The notes beneath the pieces are model-generated. The model made no database searches and was not told the DNA's origin. It was given only the letters and a program-made list of their open reading frames with translations. The position numbers and the translations under genes are program-made. Shown here in pieces: positions 50,439 to 59,050 of a stretch of 64,000 nucleotides of DNA. Location of the stretch: NCBI RefSeq assembly GCF_013113835.1, contig NZ_VTYQ01000003.1, positions 124,001-188,000 of the forward strand. Direction: 5' to 3'. The first letter of the stretch is position 1; each line of letters begins with the position of its first letter. The stretch is from Vibrio sp. RE88 (GTDB lineage Bacteria; Pseudomonadota; Gammaproteobacteria; Enterobacterales; Vibrionaceae).

Positions 50439-50879
50439 TTAAAGGGATAGACGCAACTCTATTTCACGCCCTTCAACTAAGTGACCTGTTGATACAAAAC
50501 CACAACTTTCGTAGAAACCTTGAGGGCTATCTGAACCCGTAACAACACTTGTGTATAGAGCCGATATTCCAAACTCATTAACCAATGTTGATTTCAACAA
50601 ATCAATAGCAATACGCCCGTACCCCTTTGACTGTTGAGACTTATCAAGCATGAACCGCCAAAGTTCAAACTTACCTGAAACTGTGTCTGCGTTTACTAAA
50701 ACAAAGCCAATTGGATTATTGTCAGAATAGATACCTTTGAACCAAGGAAAACTCATAAAGTTTGCTTCAGCCAATGAAATAGCATTGCTATCAACATGAT
50801 TTACCTGGTTTTGAGCTACCTGTAACTGGCAAATCTCATAGAAGTTCGTTTTGTCTATACTTCTTAATTCGAGGCTCAT
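50439..50879 (-). CDS. GNAT-family N-acetyltransferase (cassette)
   Basis: 146 residues from MSLELRSIDKTNFYEICQLQV; GGAAG lies nine bases upstream of ATG 50879. LWRFMLDKSQQSKGYGRIAIDLLKSTLVN carries the Q-x-K-G-Y-G loop of the SSAT/PaiA-like group and VVTGSDSPQGFYESCGFVSTGH the end block. Polyamines or similar amines are plausible substrates. Confidence 0.84.
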   Translation of the reverse strand: MSLELRSIDKTNFYEICQLQVAQNQVNHVDSNAISLAEANFMSFPWFKGIYSDNNPIGFVLVNADTVSGKFELWRFMLDKSQQSKGYGRIAIDLLKSTLVNEFGISALYTSVVTGSDSPQGFYESCGFVSTGHLVEGREIELRLSL

Positions 50880-50902
50880 ACTACCAACTTCCTTCGAAAA
50901 CA

Positions 50903-51022
50903 TAACGCCCTGTTAAGGTGTGAGCAACGCGATACCAAAGCCACCGCAGACAACCTTAAACACTAAACGCAACGCATAGTAAAAATGCTACGCGTTGCGA
51001 ATCACTCTTAAACAGTTTGTTA
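50903..51022 (-). repeat. attC site 39
   Basis: Common family; centre CGATACCAAAGCCACCGCAGACAACC; arm TGCTACGCGTTGCG. Confidence 0.93.
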
Positions 51023-51028
51023 TATGTA

Positions 51029-51391
51029 TTATATCCACAAAACCTTGATGCTGAGCACTATCGCCAAAAACACCATTACCCAGAGAACTACTGGCCCTGA
51101 TGCACCTTTAAACCTAAAGCCAAGTCCTTCAAATTCGATTGGCCCTGACACTTGCTCTAACACGTTCACAATAACAAATGAAGAAATCATCGCTCCAGGT
51201 ATACCTACTACTGCAGGAAGATGAGAATAGAACTCCTCGATAAATCTATCGTCATGGTTCAAACTCCAAAACAGCCAAAATAAATAAACTCCACCAATCA
51301 TGATGACAGCGAAAATAGAAATCCATCTGGCTGAGTTCTTAATAATACGTATGTTAGACTCTGATTTATCCCCTAAATGATGTCCTTCCAT
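51029..51391 (-). CDS. membrane protein (cassette)
   Basis: 120 residues from MEGHHLGDKSESN, with GAGGT before ATG 51391; earlier codons are translated attC. Three membrane segments: WISIFAVIMIGGVYLFWLFW, VVGIPGAMISSFVIVNVL and PVVLWVMVFLAIVLSIKVLW. IEFEGLGFRFKGASGP between the last two is a conserved soluble loop. Function unknown. Confidence 0.7.
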   Translation of the reverse strand: MEGHHLGDKSESNIRIIKNSARWISIFAVIMIGGVYLFWLFWSLNHDDRFIEEFYSHLPAVVGIPGAMISSFVIVNVLEQVSGPIEFEGLGFRFKGASGPVVLWVMVFLAIVLSIKVLWI

Positions 51392-51407
51392 GAATACCTC
51401 ATACATA

Positions 51408-51529
51408 TAACGCCGCGTTAAGTAGTGAGCAACGCCACCACGAAACCTAACCATACCACCGTAAACACAAAACCCAACGATAGAATGAAAAATGCCATGC
51501 GTTGGGAATCTGTCTTAAACGCTTTGTTA
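51408..51529 (-). repeat. attC site 40
   Basis: CGCGTTAAGTAGTGAGCAACGCC / GCGTTGGGAATCTGTCTTAAACGCTTTGTTATG. Supplies the stop of the helical gene. Confidence 0.92.
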
Positions 51530-52387
51530 TGCCTCTTTTTCCAATATGCACTCCACAACATAATGTGCGTAAGATAACAGTATTTTAAATATGTCATTGA
51601 TCCTGCTGTAATGAGCTGGGATGGGAAGACCTATATTGGCGGTACGCTTAAGTAAATGAATATGATTTGAATACATACCTTTCCCGAGGTAATAATCTAT
51701 AAATGATAGGTAAAATACCTCCTGATCTTTAGGTACAGAACACCCCGATTCTTTGATGACCTTTTGAACAAAAGCTTCTTTATTATCAATTTCACCATGT
51801 TTGTGTACGATCAAGTGTCTAAAGTTTTCAATTACGCTTATTGCAAAGCGTATATTGATGTTTTTAAAGCAATTACGTGATTCGGCTTGTTTCAAGTTAG
51901 GTATCACTTGACTTAACTGATTCATTATTTTTCGTGGCGTAATACGTTTACTCTTAATTAGTTCAGTGTAAAAATCTAAACTTAGAGAACCCGAAGCCTT
52001 AGGCAGTTCGCTTTCTTTCCAAACACCTACGTTAGCATGACCAAGAACAGCATAAAGTTCAGTCAAAAATATTTCGAAGGATTCGTATACTTTCGCAAGT
52101 ATCCATTGATTTTGGCGATTATGCTGTAACCAAAGCGAATTTATTTTAGATTCGATAGTATGTGTCGTTGCTCCAACGTAAAAATCCTCCCCACTCGTCA
52201 TATGGGACACAATCAAGTTATTAACAGATATTAAACGGCTCAAATCGTCTTCATTTGTAGACTCTTTGGCTTTATATAAATCTTTAAGTTGAGTAGTAGT
52301 TGTGCCGTCCAATGAACACTGAAAGCTATTGGCAGAAACTACTTTTTCATTAAATTTTATAAGAATAGCTTGTATTTCTTCGTACAT
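51527..52387 (-). CDS. helical protein with HEPN-like motif (cassette)
   Basis: 286 residues, almost all helical. VIENFRHLIVHKHGEIDN near residue 190 fits the R-x4-H pattern of HEPN ribonucleases (R-H-L-I-V-H), and a long N-terminal helix bundle precedes. No partner such as a MNT nucleotidyltransferase is in the cassette. I treat it as a HEPN candidate, not proof. The stop is the attC 40 TAA. Confidence 0.6.
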   Translation of the reverse strand: MYEEIQAILIKFNEKVVSANSFQCSLDGTTTTQLKDLYKAKESTNEDDLSRLISVNNLIVSHMTSGEDFYVGATTHTIESKINSLWLQHNRQNQWILAKVYESFEIFLTELYAVLGHANVGVWKESELPKASGSLSLDFYTELIKSKRITPRKIMNQLSQVIPNLKQAESRNCFKNINIRFAISVIENFRHLIVHKHGEIDNKEAFVQKVIKESGCSVPKDQEVFYLSFIDYYLGKGMYSNHIHLLKRTANIGLPIPAHYSRINDIFKILLSYAHYVVECILEKEA

Positions 52388-52412
52388 AATTTTACTTGAT
52401 TCTTCGTAGGCA

Positions 52413-52532
52413 TAACGCCAAATTAAGGTGTGAACAACGCTAACACCTTACCTAAAGCATTGTGCCATAAACACTAAACTGACTTGAAGTGACGGCGCCA
52501 AGCGTTGTGAATCACTCTTAAATTTATTGTTA
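52413..52532 (-). repeat. attC site 41
   Basis: CCAAATTAAGGTGTGAACAACGC / GGCGCCAAGCGTTGTGAATCACTCTTAAATTTATTGTTAGG. Its right arm is read through by the frame of the membrane gene. Confidence 0.9.
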
Positions 52533-53154
52533 GGCTTCTGTACGTTGAAGCAGGGTTAGGACCATACAATGCGAACCAATATGGGATTAATAGCCCAAAT
52601 GCCATTGACCCACCGATAAACGTGGTTGGGAAGCTTTGTAGCACTAATTCAAAAACCTTATCGTATTGCTCTGGGCTCAACGTTGACTTACTTACGTATA
52701 TCTCATAAGAAAAACAAACTGGCTGATATATCGACATTCGTAAAAACCAACTCAAAGCACTAACAGGAAGCAAAAACAAAAACGGTCTCGTCCATACTGA
52801 AGGCAATACAAAGTGAATTGCAGGAATCAGGAACAGAAAAGCCACGTACAAGGCATTCGCCGATATGTCCTGGGTGCTGAATGTATAAGACTGACCTTCA
52901 TACATCATTAGCACAGAGACCCCGAGTACGCTAATTAGAAACAGTTTTCCAAACCCTTTTGTACGTGAAAAATGAAACAAGCAATAGCCTACAACCAATA
53001 GCAAGACTGTAAACCAAATGTAAGCATCCCAGTTCATTTCGAGGAATCGAGGACGAGATATTTGAATAATGATCAAAAACGCATACGCTACGGGCAGGTA
53101 TAGAAATAAAACAACTACAAGACGTAGAAATGCCCAAACCGCCTGTCTTATCAT
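52474..53154 (-). CDS. polytopic membrane protein whose C-terminus is encoded by attC
   Basis: 226 residues, about six membrane segments (e.g. FLRLVVVLFLYLPVAYAFLIIIQ, YIWFTVLLLVVGYCLF, LFLIPAIHFVLPSVW, PFLFLLPVSALSWFL, FIGGSMAFGLLIPYWFALY). The frame has no stop before the attC and runs about 59 bases into it, giving the tail LRVIHNAWRRHFKSV. This tail has the DUF3265 motif created by attC reading. No family assigned to the membrane part. Confidence 0.65.
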   Translation of the reverse strand: MIRQAVWAFLRLVVVLFLYLPVAYAFLIIIQISRPRFLEMNWDAYIWFTVLLLVVGYCLFHFSRTKGFGKLFLISVLGVSVLMMYEGQSYTFSTQDISANALYVAFLFLIPAIHFVLPSVWTRPFLFLLPVSALSWFLRMSIYQPVCFSYEIYVSKSTLSPEQYDKVFELVLQSFPTTFIGGSMAFGLLIPYWFALYGPNPASTYRSLTINLRVIHNAWRRHFKSV

Positions 53155-53175
53155 CTAGTGCTCCTCCTAGAAGCC

Positions 53176-53296
53176 TAACGCCGCGTTAATAGGCAAGCAA
53201 CGCTACCATAAACTTAAGCCATTGTGCCATAAACACAAAAGCCAAACCGTGAGCCAAAACTGCCAAGCGTTGGTTGTCCAATTAAACGCTTGGTTA
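53176..53296 (-). repeat. attC site 42
   Basis: CGCGTTAATAGGCAAGCAACGC / CGCTTGGTTATGG. Closes ORF-less cassette copy C. Confidence 0.93.
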
Positions 53297-53655
53297 TGGA
53301 AACCTAAGACAACCAACACACTCACCGCAAAGCATGGGCTCATTGTGACCACTAAACACAACAAACCAGTATGCAGCAACCCAATGAAGTCCAAAGAAGA
53401 AACCCAACAACAACGACACGGCCAATTGAAACAAAGAAGGGCCGCCTCACTGAAGCCAAGTGTCAGCTAATTGCCGCTGCACCAATTTCACTTGGTAAAT
53501 AGATGCAAACGGCAGATTAGCCTTAAACAAACACCCAAAGCGGCTTTTCACCAGAGATTAAAATATAAAACCTAGTGAGCATGTAAAAAGTGCGATGAAA
53601 CTCGCAACAGATACAGAACCAACAAACCAAATAAGAACCAAATCTTGCTGCGCCA
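53297..53655 (-). other. ORF-less repeated cassette, copy C
   Basis: Very close to copy A in its left half and right end, diverged in the middle (TCACTTGGTAAATAG versus TTACTTGGGAGCC). A 63-codon frame runs across its attC (53203-53394) but is not kept in copy B. Confidence 0.7.
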
Positions 53656-53775
53656 TAACGCCCTGTTAAGGTGTGAGCAACTCAATACCGAAGCTCCCGC
53701 ATACCACCTTATACACTAAACGCAACGCATAGCAAAAATGCCAAGCGTTGCGAATCACTCTTAAACAGATTGTTA
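53656..53775 (-). repeat. attC site 43
   Basis: Common family; AGCAACTC on the left, GCCAAGCGTTGCG on the right, right end CAGATTGTTAG as in site 26. Confidence 0.92.
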
Positions 53776-53811
53776 GTTGTGAAACTTACCGCTTGCTAAG
53801 TACTACCAACC

Positions 53812-54051
53812 TTAATCCAGATAGTCTGGTGTATGTAAGTTTGTACCGCAGACTTTGCACTTGTAATCACCTGTAGGCTCACCTTCCATTAGCGCACTAG
53901 CTATTGCAGAGAATAAACCAGAAAAGAAACCTTTAACTTCTGTTTCCGTGGTTTCATCAGATTTAGAGAAGCTTTCATACTTATGAAGCGTCACCTTTTT
54001 GCAATTACAGCAGAACGCTTTGGTTTCTTCAGAACCGTATGTTTGAACCAA
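53812..54051 (-). CDS. small zinc-ribbon protein
   Basis: 79 residues from a TTG at 54051 with GGGAG nine bases upstream. The frame farther up is attC-derived. CCNCKKVTLHKYESF and CKVCGTNLHTPDYLD form a zinc ribbon; a hydrophobic piece lies between (GFFSGLFSAIASALM). Small single-ribbon proteins like this often have no assigned role. Confidence 0.62.
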   Translation of the reverse strand: MVQTYGSEETKAFCCNCKKVTLHKYESFSKSDETTETEVKGFFSGLFSAIASALMEGEPTGDYKCKVCGTNLHTPDYLD

Positions 54052-54090
54052 CTTGATTATCTCCCAAAAGCTATTTTTTCGCCTAGCAAC

Positions 54091-54213
54091 TAACGCCCAA
54101 TTAAGGGGTGAACAACGCCTCCACCCAAACCTAACGCATTGTACCATAAGCACTAAATTTGAAGTAGAAGCAAAAGTGCCAAGCGTTGTGAATCCCTCTT
54201 AAATTGATTGTTA
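54091..54213 (-). repeat. attC site 44
   Basis: CCCAATTAAGGGGTGAACAACGCC family, right end TTGATTGTTATA. Close to sites 10, 13, 19 and 33. Confidence 0.93.
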
Positions 54214-54216
54214 TAG

Positions 54217-54711
54217 CTATTCTAACGACCGCAGATATTCAATTAGCCGCGATAATAAAAAGAGCACTAATAGTACTCCCATGATAGAGGAGATATTACT
54301 TTTCCAATCAGACGGCGGTGAGTAATGTCTGTCGTAAATCAAGTCTCCCTGATGCATTATTTTTGTAACAGTATACTTATCGTCGAACAACTCTGATTCA
54401 ATGTAATAAACCTCAACATCCCGAAAAGCCAACTTAGCACCTTGGTAAGGGTTAAATAAGTGTTCAACATCTTTATAATATCGACCAGCTATGTACCTTT
54501 TACTGCCATCAGTGCCCACCATCAACTCATAATAAGGATCTACATGTCTTGAACCTGGGTGAAATTTCAGTTGCAATATGCTGCCTGTTATTGTCTGCTC
54601 ATTCTCTACTGTATCCCCTTGATCCAATAAAAGAACAGAAGTCAGAACTAGTAATACAAGTAAGACTACAAGAACGGTAACAGCGATATATTCTTTAATC
54701 TTTTTTACCAA
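54217..54711 (-). CDS. membrane protein, DUF3592-like (cassette)
   Basis: 164 residues: an N-terminal membrane helix (AVTVLVVLLVLLVLTSVLLL), an extracytoplasmic beta domain (GSILQLKFHPGSRHVDPYYELMVG... YTVTKIMHQGDLIYD) and a C-terminal membrane helix (IMGVLLVLFLLSRLI). The two-helix layout is that of DUF3592-like proteins; assignment is tentative. Confidence 0.62.
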   Translation of the reverse strand: MVKKIKEYIAVTVLVVLLVLLVLTSVLLLDQGDTVENEQTITGSILQLKFHPGSRHVDPYYELMVGTDGSKRYIAGRYYKDVEHLFNPYQGAKLAFRDVEVYYIESELFDDKYTVTKIMHQGDLIYDRHYSPPSDWKSNISSIMGVLLVLFLLSRLIEYLRSLE

Positions 54712-54734
54712 TGAGCCTCTCCTTGAGATAGCTA

Positions 54735-54854
54735 TAACGCCCTGTTAAGGTGTGAACAACGCAATACCAATGCCGCCGCATACCACCTTAAACACCAAAA
54801 CCAACGCATAGTGAAAGTGCCACGCGTTGCGAATCACTCTTAAACAGTTTGTTA
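54735..54854 (-). repeat. attC site 45
   Basis: Common family; CCCTGTTAAGGTGTGAACAACGC with CCAATGCCGCCGC centre. Confidence 0.93.
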
Positions 54855-54856
54855 GT

Positions 54857-55507
54857 TTAATAGTTGTGCTCCTGTGTGCGGTGATAAAAGTCGGGAGCTA
54901 AGTTTACAAGTTTAAAAAGATCGCTAGACATAATCAGCTTGAGCAGAGCTTGCATTGCGACTCCATATTCACTCACCTTTTGATCATCATCCCCCAATTC
55001 ATAATGCTCACAATATGCTGCTTCGTCGTACCCAGGCATACCATAAAGTGCTATTGAATATTTGTTGCTCCAATCTCCTATGTTCTTCCTTACTCGTTCA
55101 CGGGTTTCTTCTGACCTGTAAGTGTCCTCTAGGCTATTTCTCTGGCGATCAGCATTAATTAACTTCAACAATTCAACTTTATGTGCGTCGGTTAACTCAG
55201 ATTCATTATCCTTAACTTTTTTTTGAATACGCCTACCAACAATTCCACCCAAATCAGACCAAGTATCTAACTTACCCTCTTCGTATGCTTCAAGCTCTTC
55301 CCAACTGTTTAGGTGTTTATTCTCTACATCCCACCACTCAATGTATTCATTTAGAGTTTTGTTAAGACCAACTTCTGTATGGATGTAAACAACGCCCTCA
55401 GAAATAACTAATGCGTAAATTCTTTCACTTTCATACTTATCAATTAATACTTTTAACTTGGGTTCAAGTTCCTGAAAAACTAAATCTGCATTTAAACGAT
55501 TTCTCAT
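54857..55507 (-). CDS. DUF4303-like protein (cassette)
   Basis: 216 residues. ESERIYALVISEGVVYIHTEVGLN near residue 25 resembles the opening strands of DUF4303, then a helical, acidic middle (WEELEAYEEGKLDTWSDLGGIVGRRIQKKV) and a helical end. DUF4303 occurs near polymorphic-toxin immunity genes. Weak match. Confidence 0.5.
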   Translation of the reverse strand: MRNRLNADLVFQELEPKLKVLIDKYESERIYALVISEGVVYIHTEVGLNKTLNEYIEWWDVENKHLNSWEELEAYEEGKLDTWSDLGGIVGRRIQKKVKDNESELTDAHKVELLKLINADRQRNSLEDTYRSEETRERVRKNIGDWSNKYSIALYGMPGYDEAAYCEHYELGDDDQKVSEYGVAMQALLKLIMSSDLFKLVNLAPDFYHRTQEHNY

Positions 55508-55525
55508 AAAGTTATCCTATTAAAC

Positions 55526-55646
55526 TAACGCCGCATTAAGGTGTGAGCAACGCTACCACAAAAATTAACCTTACCACCGTAAACACAAAACCCAACGATG
55601 GAATAAAAATGCCATGCGTTGGGAATCACTCTTAAATGCTTTGTTA
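55526..55646 (-). repeat. attC site 46
   Basis: CGCATTAAGGTGTGAGCAACGC / GCGTTGGGAATCACTCTTAAATGCTTTGTTAG. Closes the SIR2-STAND cassette. Confidence 0.93.
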
Positions 55647-55659
55647 GTTTGCTACGACG

Positions 55660-58134
55660 CTAAGACGTTCGACTTTCTTCAATCTGTGTAATTATGTGAC
55701 AAAGCTTATCTTTAGTATTTTTAATTGGTAACTGTTGCGATAAATCTAGCTCCCCATTAGTCACAGCACGATCAATAGATGAGTTCATCTTTTTACATGC
55801 CCTATGGAAAGTAACTTGATTACCTTTGCTTAATTTATCGTAGCAAGTGTTATAAAACTCATAATAAATATCAACCTGCCTGTATTTATAAATATCATCA
55901 TCAAGCCTATCTAGCAAACCATGAGCTTTTGAGAAGTTGTCAAAAACAATCTTGTTATCTTTCTCATTCATTGAAGTCAATAAGAGTAACCTTGCTTGCT
56001 GAGTGTCTAAGTTACTCGTATGATAGCTTTCTCTCTTCCTTGCTAATGAGTATGCTGAATCTAAAAACTGCTGCGCTTTAGGATATTCTTTAAACGTTAT
56101 ATGCGCCATTCCATACTGTAGCCAAAAGTGTGGGTCGCTTTTTAGCCAACCAACTGAAACTTTAAGATTCTCATAATATCTTTTTAAACTACCTTTCTTA
56201 TTTTTATCAGACAAAAGTCTTTCTACAAACGAAAACCGTAGCGTAGCTAGGAAAATAGTCCTTTGTTCGTAGTCCTTTGATCGGTAATCATTGAAACGTC
56301 TAGCTATTTTCTGTAGCATTTCCGTTACATAAGACGGAGAAAAGTGGTGTCTAATTAAAGAAAGACAAAACAAGCTAGACTTCGTATTAACAACTTCATT
56401 TTTAACATTAAATAGGTTATTAAAGTTTTTATTATTCTTTAGACTTGCTGAATAAATCCTGTCGCTGCCGGAAACATCAGAAATAATACTGTTATTACAC
56501 GGCAAATCTAATACTTCTAAAAATGCCATAGCAAATATGGTATCTTTGATGTCTCTATCACTAATTAGTGGTGATAATTCAGCATTCACCCTTTCTTTAA
56601 ACTGAGGGGAATTAAATATTTCCAAGAGTGTGAGAGATAATTGCGATTTATTTTTATCCCTAACAAACTTTAGCTTTTGGGTATTGGTATATCCTGCTTT
56701 ATCTCCCCACATCCCTAAGTTATCAATGATGTCAATTAAAGATTGAATTTCATTTTCATTGAGTTCATCTAAGCAAATTTCATTATAGTCAAAATTAATT
56801 TCCTTTAATTTTGGTCTAAAGCGCTCATGCTCTGCTGTCCTAGACGTTGCGATAACAGTAATGTTATCTGGCATAGAAAGAGAAATATGTTTTATCAAAT
56901 CGAAATATCTTTCGTAACCGTCTAAAGTTAGAACTATATTTCTACCACTCTTGGACAAGTAATCAACATCTGCAATATAATCTGCATCTAAGTCATTCAC
57001 ATAATAACAGTCATATGATGCTGCCGTTAAGTAACTATGGAGCTCAGAAGAAATAATGCTTTTCCCATTCCCCATATCACCATATATCACAATGTTCTTA
57101 TTATTAGATACAAAGTCCTTAATTAGTTCTAAATTCTCTCTAACTACAAGAGATGGGATAACTTGTTCACTTAAAACGGCTTCATCAATAGCTGCTGAAC
57201 TAACATGGCCAAACATGATCATTGTTTCAACGTCCGCATCTCTAATATGAACTTTCTCGTGAGAAAGTTCATAAGCCATTAATGATTGAAGATGGTATTC
57301 AGAATCATAACCAGACAGAATGTCTGAGTTTTCTTTAAGTAGACTAGCAAAACCTTCAACTCCAATAGGGACCACCTCACCAAATTTAGACAATGTGAAT
57401 AGTGTTTTAGAATCTGGATTCTCTCTTGTGATGAAATATGTTTTCTCTCTTAAATCACTATTTTCAAAAAGTATTTTTTGAATTTCAATATCATACATTG
57501 AATATCCAGCAAAAACGATCGCACTACAACGCTCTAAATCTTTTTTGAAATAATAGTGCCAATCTGTTTTAGTGAATGAATCAGATGATATATATGATGA
57601 CGTTGATAACTTAAAGGTAGTATCGATACTCTCTTCATTTAAACTATCAATAGAACCATTTAAGTGAATACATAAACTATCTTTCTTATAATATTTATCC
57701 GTGGGGTAACTTACATCGATACACTCTACTAATTTACCTACTTTTGCTGAGGCAATCTCAATGCTCTTGTCGTAGTTTGTGGTATAGAACCTTCTCCAGT
57801 TAGCACTACAAATTGTGTCATGAACACTATTTGTTTCAGTAATAGTGTATTTCTTTTTCAATAAGCTTATAAGTGGAGCTATATCATAGTTTTCAATATA
57901 GTAATCAGTTGCAAACCTTAAATCATCATCGACAGGGAATTTACCAAGTCTACATATCTCATGTGCTAGGTCTTTTGCAGCAGATGGTTCTTGCCCATTG
58001 ACATTCTTAGTCAAGTAAGAAAATCCCGCTCCTGTAAAGAGGATAGCTTGACCAGTCGAGATTCTCGCTATTAGCTCGTTTGTATCAACTTCTTGCTTCT
58101 TAAAATTTTCTTTGTTAAAGCGCAAAACTTGCAT
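55660..58134 (-). CDS. SIR2-STAND-TPR protein, candidate antiphage defence effector
   Basis: 824 residues, by far the largest gene of the array. SIR2-like domain: G35-A-G-F-S39 (GAGxS), TTNYD 118-122, His157 in IHLNGSID and GYSMYD 210-215. P-loop NTPase: Walker A GDMGNGKS 352-359, Walker B with Asp405 in NIVLTLDG, then a TSR sensor (ATSRTAE), as in STAND proteins. C-terminal helices are TPR-like (WLQYGMAHITFKEYPKAQQFLDSAYSLARK). Such SIR2-STAND proteins sense phage and deplete NAD+. AT-rich compared with neighbours. A 215-base upstream leader may carry its own promoter. Confidence 0.85.
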   Translation of the reverse strand: MQVLRFNKENFKKQEVDTNELIARISTGQAILFTGAGFSYLTKNVNGQEPSAAKDLAHEICRLGKFPVDDDLRFATDYYIENYDIAPLISLLKKKYTITETNSVHDTICSANWRRFYTTNYDKSIEIASAKVGKLVECIDVSYPTDKYYKKDSLCIHLNGSIDSLNEESIDTTFKLSTSSYISSDSFTKTDWHYYFKKDLERCSAIVFAGYSMYDIEIQKILFENSDLREKTYFITRENPDSKTLFTLSKFGEVVPIGVEGFASLLKENSDILSGYDSEYHLQSLMAYELSHEKVHIRDADVETMIMFGHVSSAAIDEAVLSEQVIPSLVVRENLELIKDFVSNNKNIVIYGDMGNGKSIISSELHSYLTAASYDCYYVNDLDADYIADVDYLSKSGRNIVLTLDGYERYFDLIKHISLSMPDNITVIATSRTAEHERFRPKLKEINFDYNEICLDELNENEIQSLIDIIDNLGMWGDKAGYTNTQKLKFVRDKNKSQLSLTLLEIFNSPQFKERVNAELSPLISDRDIKDTIFAMAFLEVLDLPCNNSIISDVSGSDRIYSASLKNNKNFNNLFNVKNEVVNTKSSLFCLSLIRHHFSPSYVTEMLQKIARRFNDYRSKDYEQRTIFLATLRFSFVERLLSDKNKKGSLKRYYENLKVSVGWLKSDPHFWLQYGMAHITFKEYPKAQQFLDSAYSLARKRESYHTSNLDTQQARLLLLTSMNEKDNKIVFDNFSKAHGLLDRLDDDIYKYRQVDIYYEFYNTCYDKLSKGNQVTFHRACKKMNSSIDRAVTNGELDLSQQLPIKNTKDKLCHIITQIEESRTS

Positions 58135-58349
58135 CCTTTTATTCTTATTTTAGTAAAGCTGATTATCAGTAGCCTACTGAGGAACCTTACGTTTTTATCG
58201 ATAAGGTAAATGTATTCTTCGAAACATCATACATACCAACCAATATCCATCATACTGCATAGATCAAATAAATGAAAAGTGTCTCTAAACTTGCTCTACA
58301 CCTTTTAACCTCTCATTTTAGCTTAGATGTACATTGCAACACTGCAAAC
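58135..58349 (-). promoter_or_regulatory. AT-rich 5' region of the SIR2-STAND cassette
   Basis: 215 bases between the start at 58134 and the upstream attC core, much longer than the 10-50 bases in most cassettes. No reading frame. Several A/T-rich hexamers could serve as -10 boxes, so a private promoter is likely; I cannot place it exactly. Confidence 0.4.
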
Positions 58350-58470
58350 TAACGCCCTGCTAAAAGTGGCTGACAACATACCACAAAACGAAAACAAGCC
58401 ACCGTAAACACAGTGCAAACTTTGAAGTAAATTCGCCGAGCGTTGGCAGTCCGTCTTAAGCAGTTTGTTA
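58350..58470 (-). repeat. attC site 47
   Basis: CCCTGCTAAAAGTGGCTGACAAC / GCGTTGGCAGTCCGTCTTAAGCAGTTTGTTATA. Related to sites 16 and 48; closes the second deaminase cassette. Confidence 0.92.
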
Positions 58471-58477
58471 TATGCCT

Positions 58478-58903
58478 TTACGATTGACCTAAGTATGGTT
58501 CCAAGAAAGCACTGACTTGCTCTGCACATAAACCAACTTGTACAGAGACACCCGCCTGCCTTAGGATTTCGATACCCTTTCCACTGTTCCGTGTATCTGG
58601 ATCCAACATAGCTACAACGACATACCTTACTCCTGATTCAACTAAGGTGTTTGCACAAGCAGGAGTCCGACCAACAAAGGAACAAGGTTCCAATGTCACA
58701 TATGCAGTCACACCTTCTTTTGAAGCAGAATAGGATTCAAGAGCCTGAACTTCAGCATGGTTGCCACCTATTGATTGTGTATACCCTTCGGCCACCACCT
58801 CGCCATTTTTAACAAGAACACAACCAACAGGAGGATTTGGAATACAACAGGGTAATGCATTCTTAGAAACTTCTAGGGCTCTAAGCATATATTTCTCTGA
58901 CAT
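58478..58903 (-). CDS. RibD-type deaminase-domain protein, copy 2
   Basis: 141 residues, same length and layout as the protein at 27525-27950 with about three quarters identity by eye, zinc motifs identical (HAEVQAL; PCSFVGRTPACA). DNA is more diverged than the protein at third positions, so both seem under selection. Its attC family differs from that of copy 1, so they were not made by simple recent cassette duplication. Confidence 0.85.
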   Translation of the reverse strand: MSEKYMLRALEVSKNALPCCIPNPPVGCVLVKNGEVVAEGYTQSIGGNHAEVQALESYSASKEGVTAYVTLEPCSFVGRTPACANTLVESGVRYVVVAMLDPDTRNSGKGIEILRQAGVSVQVGLCAEQVSAFLEPYLGQS

Positions 58904-58929
58904 TTTTTCGTATTCCTTTGATTGGCATA

Positions 58930-59050
58930 TAACGCCCTGCTAAGTGGCTAGCAACGCAAACCACGATACTTAAACTAGCAGCCGTAAACACTTTACCAGA
59001 CTAAAACCAAAATTGCCGAGCGTTGATAGTCCGTCTTAAGCAGTTTGTTA
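58930..59050 (-). repeat. attC site 48
   Basis: CCCTGCTAAGTGGCTAGCAACGC / GCGTTGATAGTCCGTCTTAAGCAGTTTGTTAG. Closes an ORF-less cassette. Confidence 0.93.

Noticed and set aside
53203..53394. 63-codon hydrophobic frame across attC 42 and cassette copy C
   Set aside because: Starts at TTG without a ribosome site, half of it is attC, and copy B has frame-breaking changes.
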